The position numbers and the translations under genes are program-made. Below, piece after piece: positions 23,172-34,104 of a stretch of DNA of 64,000 nt (position 1 is its first letter; each line of letters opens with the position of its first letter). The stretch spans positions 72,237,082-72,301,081 of the forward strand of contig CP154954.1 of the NCBI GenBank assembly GCA_039621445.1, given 5' to 3'. The notes under the pieces are model-generated. The model did not search any database and was not told the DNA's origin. It was given only the letters and a program-made list of their open reading frames with translations. This stretch comes from Euglena gracilis (taxonomy: Eukaryota > Euglenida > Euglenophyceae > Euglenales).

Positions 23172-23256
23172 CCCTCGGCATCGCAACCGGCGACGGCTGA
23201 CGTTCTCCGTCACCAACCGCGCGCACCCAAGCCGCCTGCCTCTGACCCCGGAGGCG
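23172..23256 (+). CDS. Gene A HATPase exon (copy 1)
   Basis: It lies between GTCAGCAG (acceptor, 23171) and GTGGGC (donor, 23257). The frame reads PRHRNRRRLTFSVTNRAHPS then RLPLTPEA. It follows the N-box exon in the same phase. It occupies the place of the strand and loop that usually carry the D-x-G-x-G (G1) box; here NRAHPSRLP stands instead. So either the ATP-lid chemistry is altered or the exon belongs to a divergent kinase subfamily. The exon is repeated in the second segment copy (29464-29548). Confidence 0.65.
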
Positions 23257-23344
23257 GTGGGCAGCGCACGGCAGGACCTTCTTGTTCTGGGGCTTTCTGT
23301 TGGGATTTCCTCAAAAAATTATTTGTAAAATTGTCATAAAATTT

Positions 23345-23762
23345 TCGTACCCCCCCCCTATGTCCAACGACCCCCCTATGTCCAATGACCACCCCCCGGT
23401 CAGAGGACACCTTTTCGGAGGTTTGACCAAATTTTTGATCCCGGCGCGAAGCGCCGGAACGAAAAATTTTGCCCAAAAATTGGCCAAAAATTTGGCCAAA
23501 ATGCCATTTTTGACACTTTTTGGACAAAAATTTGTCAAAATTGCCCAAAATTTTCGGCGCGAAGCGCCGGAAGGGAAAATTTGGGCATTTTTGGGTGGGT
23601 AGGGACCCGGGTACCCACCGACTTTCTTTTGACCCCATGTCCAACGACCACCCCCCCCCCCCGGTCAGAGGGCACCTTTTTTGGTCATTACCCTATGTCC
23701 AATGACCACCCCCCCCGGTCAGAGGACAGAGGTTACCGGTCATTGGACATAGGGGGGGGTAA
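23345..23762. repeat. Fold-back repeat, 'TATGTCCAACGACC' family
   Basis: CCCCCCTATGTCCAACGACC at the left pairs with GGTCATTGGACATAGGGGGG at the right. The interior holds two GGCGCGAAGCGCCG hairpins and GGTCAGAGGACA repeats. Relatives lie at 24698-24745, 24975-25085 and 48570-48915, with a duplicate at 29637-30055. Confidence 0.8.
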
Positions 23763-25106
23763 AACTAAAGTTTTTTAACTTATATAAATTATATTTTTTT
23801 TAAAAAAAACATTGTTGTAAGAATGCAATAAAAGATATAACAAGTTCGTAATTCTTTCATTTTGAAACCAGAAGTTAAATTCAGCAACCCGTTTTTGAGT
23901 CATTCTCCCCTGATTTTTGATTCACAGAAAAAATTTATTGTCATCATTATTTCTTGTTTTGTTTGTTCTTCTTTGTCAAACCCTAATAATTCCTTTTGTC
24001 ATTTTTTTGGATCAAGCAAAAACAAAACGTCACTGGAACCATCAGGGCTCCAATTTCCACCAAAGGGTGCTCACCCGCCCAGTGGGGTTAATTCCCCAAA
24101 TATAACTCAAAAAAACCCCCCCCAAATATAAAGCCCCCCCCCCCCCCCGATTTTGCCGCCCCAAAAAATAAAGCCCCTGCAAATATCAAGCCTGTCAATG
24201 GTGTCATTCAGGAAGCACACAGACATTGTGGGTGGATATGACAATTTTCCAACAGAATTCCTCCATTTTTTGGACAAAGGAGGTATTTAAACAAATTTGC
24301 ATATGTAATTGTATTTGTATGAAATTGAAGGCCGTGCATGTTTGTATAGGCTGCCAGAAAAGTTTGATCCCTCAAATATCCCCCCCAAACATAACCCCCC
24401 AAATATGCATATGTATTATACATATATGCATTTATATATGCCCCCCTTGGGGTCTTGATATTGCCCAAATATAAACCTTGGGGCCTTTGGGGCGGGGGTA
24501 AGTCAGTTCCCTCATTGGAATTCGGGCCCATATTCTCTGACCTGTCATCAGATCTTCAGCCGAAGGAACCCCACTGTTTGGGAATACCCGAAACCGTAGA
24601 GGTTGTGGGTGGTGGAGGGGTCCTGTTGCGCGGTGCTGCAGGCATATATGGAGGCATGTGGGCAGAGATGTGGGCATGTTGCCATATGCATACCCCCCCC
24701 CCCTTGTCCAACGACCAACCCCCCCGGTCAGAGACGATCTTTTTGTATACGATCTTGGGGAAATGAGACTTGATAATGTCCTTGCTTTTGATTTTGATTT
24801 AACAAACTGTGGCGCTTGATCACTGAATGCTTTTTGCTTGAACTTTTTTGAAGGGGCAACATCATATGTGTGCAATGATTGTCTTGTGGTAATTTGTTCC
24901 ATCTTCCTTGAGTCAACATTATGCATGAGATTAGCTATTGTCAGGCGCGAAGCACCAAAAAGTTTCAGCGAGACGGCCCTTGTCTAACGACCCCCCCCCC
25001 CCCGGTCAGAGACGAACATTGGCCATTTTAACGACCCCCCCCCCCGGTCAGAGACGAACATTAGCGGTCGTTGGACAAGGGGGGGGGAGGTATGCAAGTA
25101 TGCAAA

Positions 25107-25303
25107 GACAATCGTCTCAATGCCGGACCCTGGTCTGGACCAGACTGCTCAATGCGGAGGAGCTGGTGCCCGAAGCATCCAAGTCGCGCCTATCGGAGCA
25201 TCTTGGCATGCGACACCTCACCCAGGCGGCGCGTGCCCATGCCCGGTTCCCCAACCTTCCCCCAGAGTTGGGTGTCTTTCCCCGCGACGTACACCTCATG
25301 TGA
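25107..25303 (+). CDS. Gene A HATPase exon with G2-like box (copy 1)
   Basis: The frame with strong GC3 runs QSSQCRTLVWTRLLNAEELV, then PEASKSRLSEHLGMRHLTQA and ARAHARFPNLPPELGVF, to a TGA at 25301. SEHLGMRHL..AARA matches the position of the G2 box (GLGL) and following helix of HATPase domains. An intron probably begins within or after AARAHA and continues to ADMEVDLFQ at 36.1 kb, so the 3' end given is that of the open frame and not a proven exon end. It is duplicated at 31440-31636. Confidence 0.55.
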
Positions 25304-25644
25304 AACGTGGCGCATGTAGTCCAACACAGCGTGTTTTGCAAAGTGGGTTGTAAGTCGGAACCCTCTCGCGAAAACCACTTTCTTGACTACAGGTGTCCTC
25401 ATGGTGAGGCTCTTGGCTCTAAAGGGCCATCACCCCTGCTCCGGGGGGGGAGGGTGTCAATGAGACGGTGTGTCTTGGACCGGGGGGGGGGTAAGACGAA
25501 GGGGGGTAAAAAAAAAGAATGCAAACCGAAATGGGGGAAAATGAACAATGAAAATAGACAGGCAGGATCGAGTTTATGCAACTTCAACTTTTTTTGAAAA
25601 AAAATACGTTAAGGGACGGGAAGGTTTCAGTTTTGAAGATAAAA

Positions 25645-25918
25645 GGCAGCCATATTCTAAATGCCCCCCCGAGGGGGGCATTTAGAGTGTCCAGGGTGTC
25701 AAATAGTTCTTTTTGCGTTAATGTTAATGTTAAGTGCGCGACTTAGGGTTAGGGTTAGGCCTAACTTATAGACGGGTGTTAGGTGTACAAGTTAGGCCTA
25801 ACCCAAACCCTAAGTCACGCACCTAACCCTATTCCATCAATAACACAAAAAAAAATTACTGCCCCCTGGACACTCTAAATGGCCCCCCCTCGGGGGGGCC
25901 ATTTAGAACATGGCTGCC
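25645..25918. mobile_element. Fold-back hAT-like MITE with telomere-like core (copy 1)
   Basis: The ends are GGCAGCCATATTCTAAATG and its inverted partner. Each end carries a small C/G hairpin bounded by TCTAAATG/CATTTAGA. The interior is a second palindrome built on GACTTAGGGTTAGGGTTAGG and its complement. GATAAAA flanks both sides (25638-25644, 25919-25925). It is the same insertion as 32189-32462. Confidence 0.85.
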
Positions 25919-26420
25919 GATAAAAAAAACAAACCACTTTTCCGAAAAAAAAATGAACCATTAAACCAACAAAGAAAAATAGAGGGAAAGGGGCCTGGAA
26001 CTACTGCTAGGGTCCCCTGAATCTCTGTCTGCCGATAGATATCCAGGAATAAATTCGCTAAAATCTTGTGACTGGGCAAAGCAGGAATGGTCCAACAAAC
26101 GGACATTCATCCACCTATATCGCGACGTGCTGTGTGTTCCCAGTCCTGGTGCAGCTCCACGTTCCATCATTTCAACAGCGCACTCAGCCCCCCCCCCCCC
26201 CCCCGGGCGCTTGACCCCTAGAGCTCTGGGCAACCACCCTCCTTTCCTTAGCCTCAGCAATTCTCCTTAAACTTGGCCCCTTAGTCTTTGACCTTAATTT
26301 GCGACACTGATCCCCATTTCAGGCATTTTGGGGTATTTGCAAAAAAAATTCTTGCTGTGTGAAAACTAACCCGCACCTCCCCCCCCACCCCAAGATTGCT
26401 CCTGACTTGACCTTCAACAG

Positions 26421-26578
26421 TTCAACAGTGGCCTGGGCCAAACGCCAGGAGAGGGGGTACTGGTGGTACAACCCCTGGATGCCTTGGAATCCACGTGGAG
26501 AGCAGTTGGGGAGGGATGAGTGTCGTCCTGAAAGGCTGGAAAGGCTCACGGACAATGACTTGGCTTTCCGATGCAATG
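26421..26578 (+). CDS. Orphan exon with clean splice sites (copy 1)
   Basis: It is bounded by CCTTCAACAG (acceptor) and GTGAGG (donor after 26578), and encodes about 52 residues. These include STVAWAKRQERGYWWYNPWM, then PWNPRGEQLGRDECRPERLE and RLTDNDLAFRCNG. Tryptophan/tyrosine-rich and charged, it reads like real protein. It falls inside the gene A HATPase coding order (between the G2-like exon and ADMEVDLFQ), where no such insert is expected. It may be an alternative exon, part of another gene or a relic. The domain is not recognised. The duplicate is at 32971-33128. Confidence 0.45.
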
Positions 26579-27180
26579 GTGAGGCGGACTGAGAACTTTA
26601 TGGTGTGTCACCACTTGACGGTTGTGTGGCAACCCACGTCATCTGTGATGCAGTTGGCCTCAAGTTTGTTTTCCAAGTTTGTATGGCGGCCCCCTCTGCC
26701 ACCCATAGGGGGTCCCAGGGCTGAAACCAGGCCCCAGCTGGGTCGAACCAAGTACCGAAAAATCGAAACTGCAAAGTGAGCCCCCAAAAATGGCCAATTA
26801 TGTAAAAGGTCGATTTTTTGACCCCGCATTTGCGGTGGACGGCCCGTTTCTGACCCATGTTTGCCCATTGGCCCATTCTTGCACCCCCAAAAGCCGCCCA
26901 GCCGGCCCTGCGGGCAAAATAAAGCTCACCGATGGGGGGGGGGGAGGGGGTCCGAGGCTGGACAACGGCTGCTGGCTGGCCCTCCCGGGGGGATGGGCAG
27001 GGCTGTACGGGCCAGGTGGGGGGGGGGGTCGGGTCCCCCACCCAGTATGGCACCCGCTCAAAGAAAATCCCTTCAGCCCTGAAGGCATTGAAGGAAACAT
27101 TTGACCAAAAGATCGGCGCCCCGGAAATACGGGAAAGCCTGGTGGGGCGGGGGGCGTTCCCCTCGCCCTGGGGTTGTGGG

Positions 27181-27224
27181 CGGGGCTGTTCGGGAATCCC
27201 CACAGGGATTCCCGTACAGCCCCG
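27181..27224. repeat. 20-bp stem hairpin (copy 1)
   Basis: The arms CGGGGCTGTTCGGGAATCCC and GGGATTCCCGTACAGCCCCG have one mismatch and a CACA loop. The duplicate is at 34061-34104. Confidence 0.85.
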
Positions 27225-28518
27225 GGGATGGGATCAGACCGTTCGAGGCGACGCCCTGCCCTACACCGCAGTGGTGACGGCGACTTTTGGTGAAAAAAAA
27301 CGGGACACACGCCCAGTTTGTTTTTTTCCCGGCTGGGGAGCAGAACCGTCCCTCCAGGGGTCATGCTGCCGGCTGGCAGGCAGCGTTCAAGGCTCCTTCA
27401 AACAAGCAAGAAACCAACAGAGGGAACAGGAGAGGATGGCGTCAGTCATGGCAGAAAGGGTCAGTAGAGAGTGGAGGACATTACTGTGGCCGTTGGGGAG
27501 GCCCCGGAACGTTCTGTCGGAGCCCTGGAGGTGCACAGTCGGCCAAAGGTGCGGTGAATCCCCGCTGCCTTGTCACTGGCAGCTAATGACCCCAACGTCA
27601 CCCATTAAGGGCTGTGCTCTATGTGAATGGAATGCCACACGCGTTCAAGGACCTATATCATGCAGTCAAGAGTTTATGCCAACCGAAAAGGCATCCAGCC
27701 TGGCACAGATTCCTTTCTGCTTACAATATCCCTGTCGCATCAGCAAGAAAAATGGTGCATTGCCGTCCACATCACTGCCTTCACACTTGAAATTTTTGAA
27801 CCCCCCACCCGGAGGTCCAGTGTTTCCAGAGTCACCAGGGGGGGGGTCGGAATTGACCATCTGGCTTTGAAAAGTGATAGATTTGAAAGAGGAAAGTAAC
27901 CCTTCGGAGGGGGGGGGATCGGCCAGGAATGGTATGGACACTAACACATGAAAATTTTGCAGAGCACCCGGGATTCAGAACCCACCGCACGTACGATTTC
28001 AGGAGGGTGGTTTTTGGATTGGAAGTCAACATCTGCCGTGGAAAATAAAAGGGCGTTGAATTTTTTTGAATTAATCAATAATACTGAACATCACCAACAA
28101 AAAAAACAAGAGGTAATGTGCTTTTGCATAACTCAAAAATATTTTCATCTCTGGCAGGGATCACATGCACAGAGGTCCGGTGCACAGGAGCCCAACGGGT
28201 CGCAGATGGCTGCAACAGAAAGAGGAGGAGGACAGTGGATGGGCAGAAGGGAGGGGGCGGTCCATCTGGCGGCAACACCAGGGAGACGGGCACAGGAGGG
28301 GTTGGGCGAAACCCACTGCTGCCGAGGAGCTGGGTGATATGCCCCAGATCTTAAACACAGCAACAAACGCACAATTACAATACAAACAATTACAATGCAA
28401 ATACACAGTTACAGCTGCCGCATACAGACAACAAAGTGCAAAACAAGGAATCATAAGTTCCAGGAATGAAGAGACTCAATAAAACAAGTGACAAATAAGA
28501 GCATTCTATGCGCCAAAA

Positions 28519-28531
28519 NNNNNNNNNNNNN
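28519..28531. other. Assembly gap (13 N)
   Basis: Thirteen N bases separate the two near-identical segments. The short, arbitrary gap suggests a scaffold join and not a measured distance. Confidence 0.98.
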
Positions 28532-29240
28532 AAATCATATTTGCGGGGTTTCGATTTTCATTTCATGTCAAAAATGTGGACTGATGTGCATTGTCTCTCA
28601 CCGCATTAATGCCACACATACGTTGCGCAGTCCTCTTCAAATGTGTTGCCCTGCTTCGGCATGTTTATGAACCCCCGTCGTAGAATGTGCACACCTGGTA
28701 TATTCGAGTTGAAACAGGAGCAGAGGAAGTGATTCCCTCAAAAAAATATGCAAAAAGCACATTCCTAAATTGCTGGCACATACTCAAAAGGTGCTGGTCT
28801 GCAGGTTCCAGCCAGGTCCAACCCCTGTCAGGCAGTTGGTGGACCCCCCCCCCCCACGAAGGCTCCTCGTCTGTTGATGGCCGGCGCTAACCTCGCTTCT
28901 CGCCCAATTTGTGCGGTGAGTGGCCAGAGAACCCTTCCGCCAGTGCTCTTGTGTTGCTCCCCCTGTGAGCGACGCTGGGGTAATTCCAGCGCTGCAGGGA
29001 CATCCACCCACCGTGTGTGGTTGGCGTGGTTCACGTGGACTGGACCCCACCCCCACGGGAGGGGTCCAGCTCACACTCTTTTCCCTCCAGCAGCTTTTCA
29101 CCGCTGGTTGTTGGCTGGACCCCAGTGGCTTGGGGCGGTGGCTCGCCCGACCCCACTCCGGGAAGAGCCCGACAACAACCCGGATCCCAGAGCCCCCCCC
29201 CCCCCACCCCGCCGCCCCGGCAAGCCCGGGGGAGGGGAGG

Positions 29241-29441
29241 ACCAACCACACACGGTGAGTGTATGTCCCTACGGCGCTGGAATTACACCAGAGTTACTCA
29301 CCCGGCCAGGGGGAGCAACAAAAGAGGACTGGTGTAAGGGGTCCCTGGCCACTCACCACGCAGCAAACTGGGCCAGAAGCGAAGTTAGCGCCAGCCATAA
29401 ACAGACAAGAAGCCTTAGTGCAACTAAGGGAGGGGAGGACC
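29241..29441. repeat. Inverted arm present only in copy 2
   Basis: Reverse-complementing this block gives a ~80%-similar version of 28856-29023 (shared words: CTGTTGATGG-like, GGCGCTAAC, GAGTGGCCAG, TTGCTCCCCCTG, GGGACAT). It is bounded by a repeated GGGAGGGGAGGACC, which offers a route for deletion in the other haplotype. Confidence 0.8.
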
Positions 29442-29463
29442 CCGTGCCAAGGCCTGCCAGCAG

Positions 29464-29548
29464 CCCTCGGCATCGCAACCGGCGGCGGCTGACGTTCTCC
29501 GTCACCAACCGCGCGCACCCAAGCCGCCTGCCTCTGACCCCGGAGGCG
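29464..29548 (+). CDS. Gene A HATPase exon (copy 2)
   Basis: This is the duplicate of 23172-23256, with the same GTCAGCAG-like acceptor context (CAGCAG) and GTGGGC donor, and the same VTNRAHPSRLPLTPE reading. If the two segments are haplotypes, this is the allele of that exon and not an additional exon; a transcript containing both would repeat one beta strand of the ATPase fold. Few differences are seen within the exon. Confidence 0.6.
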
Positions 29549-29636
29549 GTGGGCAGCGCCCGGCAGGACCTTCTTGTTCTGTGGCTTTCTGTTGGGATTT
29601 CCTCAAAAAATTATTTGTAAAATTGTCATAAAATTT

Positions 29637-30055
29637 TCGTACCCCCCCCCTATGTCCAACGACCCCCCTATGTCCAATGACCACCCCCCGGTCAGAGGAC
29701 ACCTTTTCGGAGGTTTGACCAAATTTTTGGTCCCGGCGCGAAGCGCCGGAACGAAAAATTTTGCCCAAAAATTGGCCAAAAATTTGGCCAAAATGCCATT
29801 TTTGACACTTTTTGGACAAAAATTTGTCAAAATTGCCCAAAATTTTCGGCGCGAAGCGCCGGAAGGGAAAATTTGGGCATTTTTGGGTGGGTAGGGACCC
29901 GGGTACCCACCGACTTTCTTTTGACCCCATGTCCAACGACCACCCCCCCCCCCCGGTCAGAGGGCACCTTTTTTGGTCATTACCCTATGTCCAATGACCA
30001 CCCCCCCCGGTCAGAGGACAGAGGTTACCGGTCATTGGACATAGGGGGGGGTAAA
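29637..30055. repeat. Fold-back repeat, 'TATGTCCAACGACC' family (copy 2)
   Basis: Allelic counterpart of 23345-23762 with nearly identical sequence. Confidence 0.8.
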
Positions 30056-31439
30056 ACTAAAGTTTTTTAACTTATATAAATTATATTTTTTTTAAAAAAA
30101 ACATTGTTGTAAGAATGCAATAAAAGATATAACAAGTTCGTAATTCTTTCATTTTGAAACCAGAAGTTAAATTCAGCAACCCGTTTTTGAGTCATTCTCC
30201 CCTGATTTTTGATTCACAGAAAAAATTTATTGTCATCATTATTTCTTGTTTTGTTTTTCTTCTTTGTCAAACCCTAATAATTCCTTTTTATTTATCATTT
30301 TTTTGGATCAAGCAAGCAAAAAACAAAACGTCACTGGAACCATCAGGGCTCCAATTTCCACCAAAGGGTGCTCACCCGCCCAGTGGGGTTAATTCCCCAA
30401 ATATAACTCAAATAAAGCCCCCCAAATATAAAGCCCCCCCCCCCCAATTTGCAGCCCCCAAAAAAAAAGCCCCTGCAAATATCAAGCCTGTCAATGGTGT
30501 CATTCAGGAAAGCACACAGACATTGTGGGTGGATATGACAATTTTCCAACAGAAATTCCTCCATTTTTGGACAAAGGAGGTATTTAAAACAAATTTTCAT
30601 ATGTAATTGTATTTGTATGAAATTGAAGGCCGTGCATGTTTGTATAGGCTGCCAGAAAAGTTTTTGATCCCTCAAATATCCCCCCCCCAAACATAACCCC
30701 CCCAAATATGCATATATATTATACATATATGCATTTATATATGCCCCCCTTGGGGGTCTTGATATTGCCCAAATATAAACCTTGGGGCCTTTGGGGCGGG
30801 GGTAAGTCAGTTCCCTCATTGGAATTCGGGGCCCATATTCTCTGAGCTGTCATCAGATCTTCAGCCGAAGGAACCCCACTGTATGGGAATACCCGAAACC
30901 GTAGAGGTTGTGGGTGGTGGAGGGGTCCTGTTGCGCAGTGCTGCGGGCATATATGGAGGCATGTGGGCAGAGATGTGGGCATGTAGCCATATGCATACCC
31001 CCCCCCCCTTGTCCAACGACCGGGCTTGTCCAACGACCAACCCCCCCGGTCAGAGACGATCTTTTGTATACGATCTTGGGGAAATGAGACTTGATAATGT
31101 CCTTGCTTTTGATTTTGATTTAGCAAACTGTGGCGCTTGATCACTGAATGCTTTTTGCTTGAACTGTTTTGAAGGGACAACATCATATGTGTGCAATGAT
31201 TGTCTTGTGGTAATTTGTTCCATCTTCCTTGAGTCAACATTATGCATGAGATTGGCTATTGTCAGGCGCGAAGCGCCAAAAAGTTTCAGCGAGACGGCCG
31301 GAAATCCCCCCCTTGTCTAACGACCCCCCCCCCCCCCGGTCAGAGACGAACATTGGCCATTTTAACGACCCCCCCCCCGATCAGAGACGAACATTAGCGG
31401 TCGTTGGACAAGGGGGGGGGAGGTATGCAAGTATGCAAA

Positions 31440-31636
31440 GACAATCGTCTCAATGCCGGACCCTGGTCTGGACCAGACTGCTCAATGCGGAGGAGCTGGT
31501 GCCCGAAGCATCCAAGTCGCGCCTATCGGAGCATCTTGGCATGCGACACCTCACCCAGGCGGCGCGTGCCCATGCCCGGTTCCCCAACCTTCCCCCAGAG
31601 TTGGGTGTCTTTCCCCGCGACGTACACCTCATGTGA
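31440..31636 (+). CDS. Gene A HATPase exon with G2-like box (copy 2)
   Basis: This is the duplicate of 25107-25303. The coding part, including RLSEHLGMRHLTQAARA, is unchanged, and a substitution lies just past the stop (GGCGCATG versus GGCACATG). Downstream exons ADMEVDLFQ and VGDVVYFEA are reached from this copy. It probably represents the same exon on another haplotype. Confidence 0.5.
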
Positions 31637-32188
31637 AACGTGGCACATGTAGTCCAACACAGCGTGTTTTGCAAAGTGGGTTGTAAGTCGGAACCCTCTC
31701 GCGAAAACCACTTTCTTGACTACAGGTGTCCTCATGGTGAGGCTCTTGGCTCTAAAGGGCCATCACCCCTGCTCCGGGGGGGAGGGTGTCAATGAGACGG
31801 TGTGTCTTGGACCGGGGGGGGGGTAAGACGAAGGGGGGTAAAAAAAAAGAATGCAAAACGAAAAGGGAGAAAATGAAACAATGAAGGGAAATGGGAAAAA
31901 AATAGACAGGCAGGATCGAGTTTATGCAACTTCCACTTTTTTTGAAAAAAATCCAATGAAACAATTCTGTCACTTTCAACTCCCAAGTGGTGGTTGCTTG
32001 CTTCCAATCTAGCCGAGAATGGCACCCAAATTTATAGCCTTTCATCATTTCTTCAAAAAAAAACATTCCCGTCCCCGCCACCTTCGCCTGAAAGCTTTTT
32101 TGCGCACCATTGGAGACTTGAAAAACACTTCAGTGACGACTTTGCTGGACGTTAAGGGACGGGAAGGTTTCAGTTTTGAAGATAAAAA

Positions 32189-32462
32189 GGCAGCCATATT
32201 CTAAATGCCCCCCCGAGGGGGGGCATTTAGAGTGTCCAGGGTGTCAAATAGTTCTTTTTGCGTTAATGTTAATGTTAAGTGCGCGACTTAGGGTTAGGGT
32301 TAGGCCTAACTTATAGACGGGTGTTAGGTGTACAAGTTAGGCCTAACCCAAACCCTAAGTCACGCACCTAACCCTATTCCATCAATAACACAAAAAAAAT
32401 TACTGCCCCCTGGACACTCTAAATGGCCCCCCCTCGGGGGGGCCATTTAGAACATGGCTGCC
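32189..32462. mobile_element. Fold-back hAT-like MITE with telomere-like core (copy 2)
   Basis: The 8-bp GATAAAAA is intact on both sides (32181-32188, 32463-32470). This fixes the element at 274 bp, with ends GGCAGCCATRTTCTAAATG. Two tandem TTAGGG-type words in each inner arm are part of the palindrome and not a telomere. Confidence 0.88.
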
Positions 32463-32970
32463 GATAAAAAAAAACAAACCATTTTTCCGACAAAAAAATG
32501 AAACATTAAACCAACAAAGAAAAATAGAGGGAAAGGGGCCTGGAACTACTGCTAGGGTCCCCTGAATCTCTGTCTGCCGATAGATATCCAGGAATAAATT
32601 CGCTAAAATCTTGTGACTGGGCAAAGCAGGAATGGTCCAACAAACGGACATTCATCCACCTATATCGCGACGTGCTGTGTGTTCCCAGTCCTGGTGCAGC
32701 TCCACGTTCCATCATTTCAACAGCGCACTCAGCCCCCCCCCCCCCCCGGGCGCTTGACCCCTAGAGCTCTGGGCAACCACCCTCCTTTCCTTAGCCTCAG
32801 CAATTCTCCTTAAACTTGGCCCCTTAGTCTTTGACCTTAATTTGCGACACTGATCCCCCATTTCAGGCATTTTGGGGTATTTGCAAAAAAAAATTCTTGC
32901 TGTGTGAAAACTTGCCCGCCCCTCCCCCCCCCCCACCCCAAGATTGCCCTCCTGACTTGACCTTCAACAG

Positions 32971-33128
32971 TTCAACAGTGGCCTGGGCCAAACGCCAGGA
33001 GAGGGGGTACTGGTGGTACAACCCCTGGATGCCTTGGAATCCACGTGGAGAGCAGTTGGGGAGGGATGAGTGTCGTCCTGAAAGGCTGGAAAGGCTCACG
33101 GACAATGACTTGGCTTTCCGATGCAATG
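32971..33128 (+). CDS. Orphan exon with clean splice sites (copy 2)
   Basis: Identical in length (158 bp) and reading to 26421-26578, with the same AACAG acceptor and GTGAGG donor. The block immediately after it in this copy (33240-33558) is absent from copy 1, so the intron length differs between alleles. Function unknown. Confidence 0.4.
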
Positions 33129-34060
33129 GTGAGGCGGACTGAGAACTTTATGGTGTGTCACCACTTGACGGTTGTGTGGCAACCCACGTCATCTGTGATG
33201 CAGTTGGCCTCAAGTTTGTTTTCCAAGTTTGTATGGCGGGCAGCTGAGACAACTCGGTGCATCAAGTGGGGGTTGAAGCCGCTGAAAATGGGTTAGGGGC
33301 ATGGTGTTAACCAGAATCTAGTGCCAAAAGGGAGCTCCTGAGGCTGAGGGTGAATGGCTCACTCCCTGCCCCCTGGAGGGAACGTTTCAACTGAGGAGGA
33401 GGGTCGAAAGGAGGTGTGATGAGTTGCCAAAGGGTGATAACTGGTGGCAACCTCCCTCCCTGATGAGTGGTTTGTTTGGGGCCATCCATCCCCACTTCTG
33501 GCCTGGCGCTGGTTTTCGCCTCAATTGGACTGGCTGGAAAAAGGCTACTGGCTGACCTCCCCCTCTGCCGCCCATAGGGGGTCCCAGGGCTGAAACCAGG
33601 CCCCAGCTGGGGTCGAACCAAGTACCGAAAAATCGAAACTGCAAAGTGAGCCCCCAAAAATGGCCAATTATGTAAAAGGTCGATTTTTTGACCCCGCATT
33701 TGCGGTGGACGGCCCGTTTCTGACCCATGTTTGCCCATTGGCCCATTCTTGCACCCCCAAAAGCCGCCCAGCCGGCCCTGCGGGCAAAATAAAGCTCACC
33801 GATGGGGGGGGGAGGGGGTCCGAGGCTGGACAACGGCTGCTGGCTGGCCCTCCCGGGGGGATGTTCAGGGCTGTACGGTCCAGGTGGGGGGGGGGGGGGT
33901 CGGGCCCCCCCACCCAGTATGGCACCCGCTCAAAGAAAATCCCTTCAGCCCTGAAGGCATTGAAGGAAACATTTGACCAAAAGATCGGCGCCCCGGAAAT
34001 ACGGGAAAGCCTGGTGGGGCGGGGGGCGTTCCCCTCGCCCACCACCCATGGGGTTGTGGG

Positions 34061-34104
34061 CGGGGCTGTTCGGGAATCCCCACAGGGATTCCCGTACAGC
34101 CCCG
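34061..34104. repeat. 20-bp stem hairpin (copy 2)
   Basis: Same hairpin as 27181-27224. Confidence 0.85.

Larger units (their letters stand above)
22435..28518. repeat. Near-identical segment, copy 1 (left of gap)
   Basis: This 6.1-kb segment is repeated as 28536-35399 with high identity in the same order, including exons, MITEs and hairpins. Copy 1 lacks three blocks of about 200, 197 and 319 bp present in copy 2. With N bases exactly between the copies, two unmerged haplotypes are the simplest explanation. Confidence 0.95.

Noticed and set aside
25190-25402. Minus-strand frame opposite the G2-like exon
   Set aside because: Readable, but the plus strand has the stronger GC3 bias and fits the HATPase order.
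25745-25830. Telomere or interstitial telomeric tract
   Set aside because: Only two or three TTAGGG units per arm, arranged as an inverted pair inside a MITE with a target duplication.
26932-27870. 312-codon open frame as one gene
   Set aside because: It starts in a C/G-rich repeat, crosses a hairpin and a repeat related to 21520-21680, and lacks any domain. A small coiled-coil-like patch (QQREQERMASVMAER, about 27415-27460) was too short to call.
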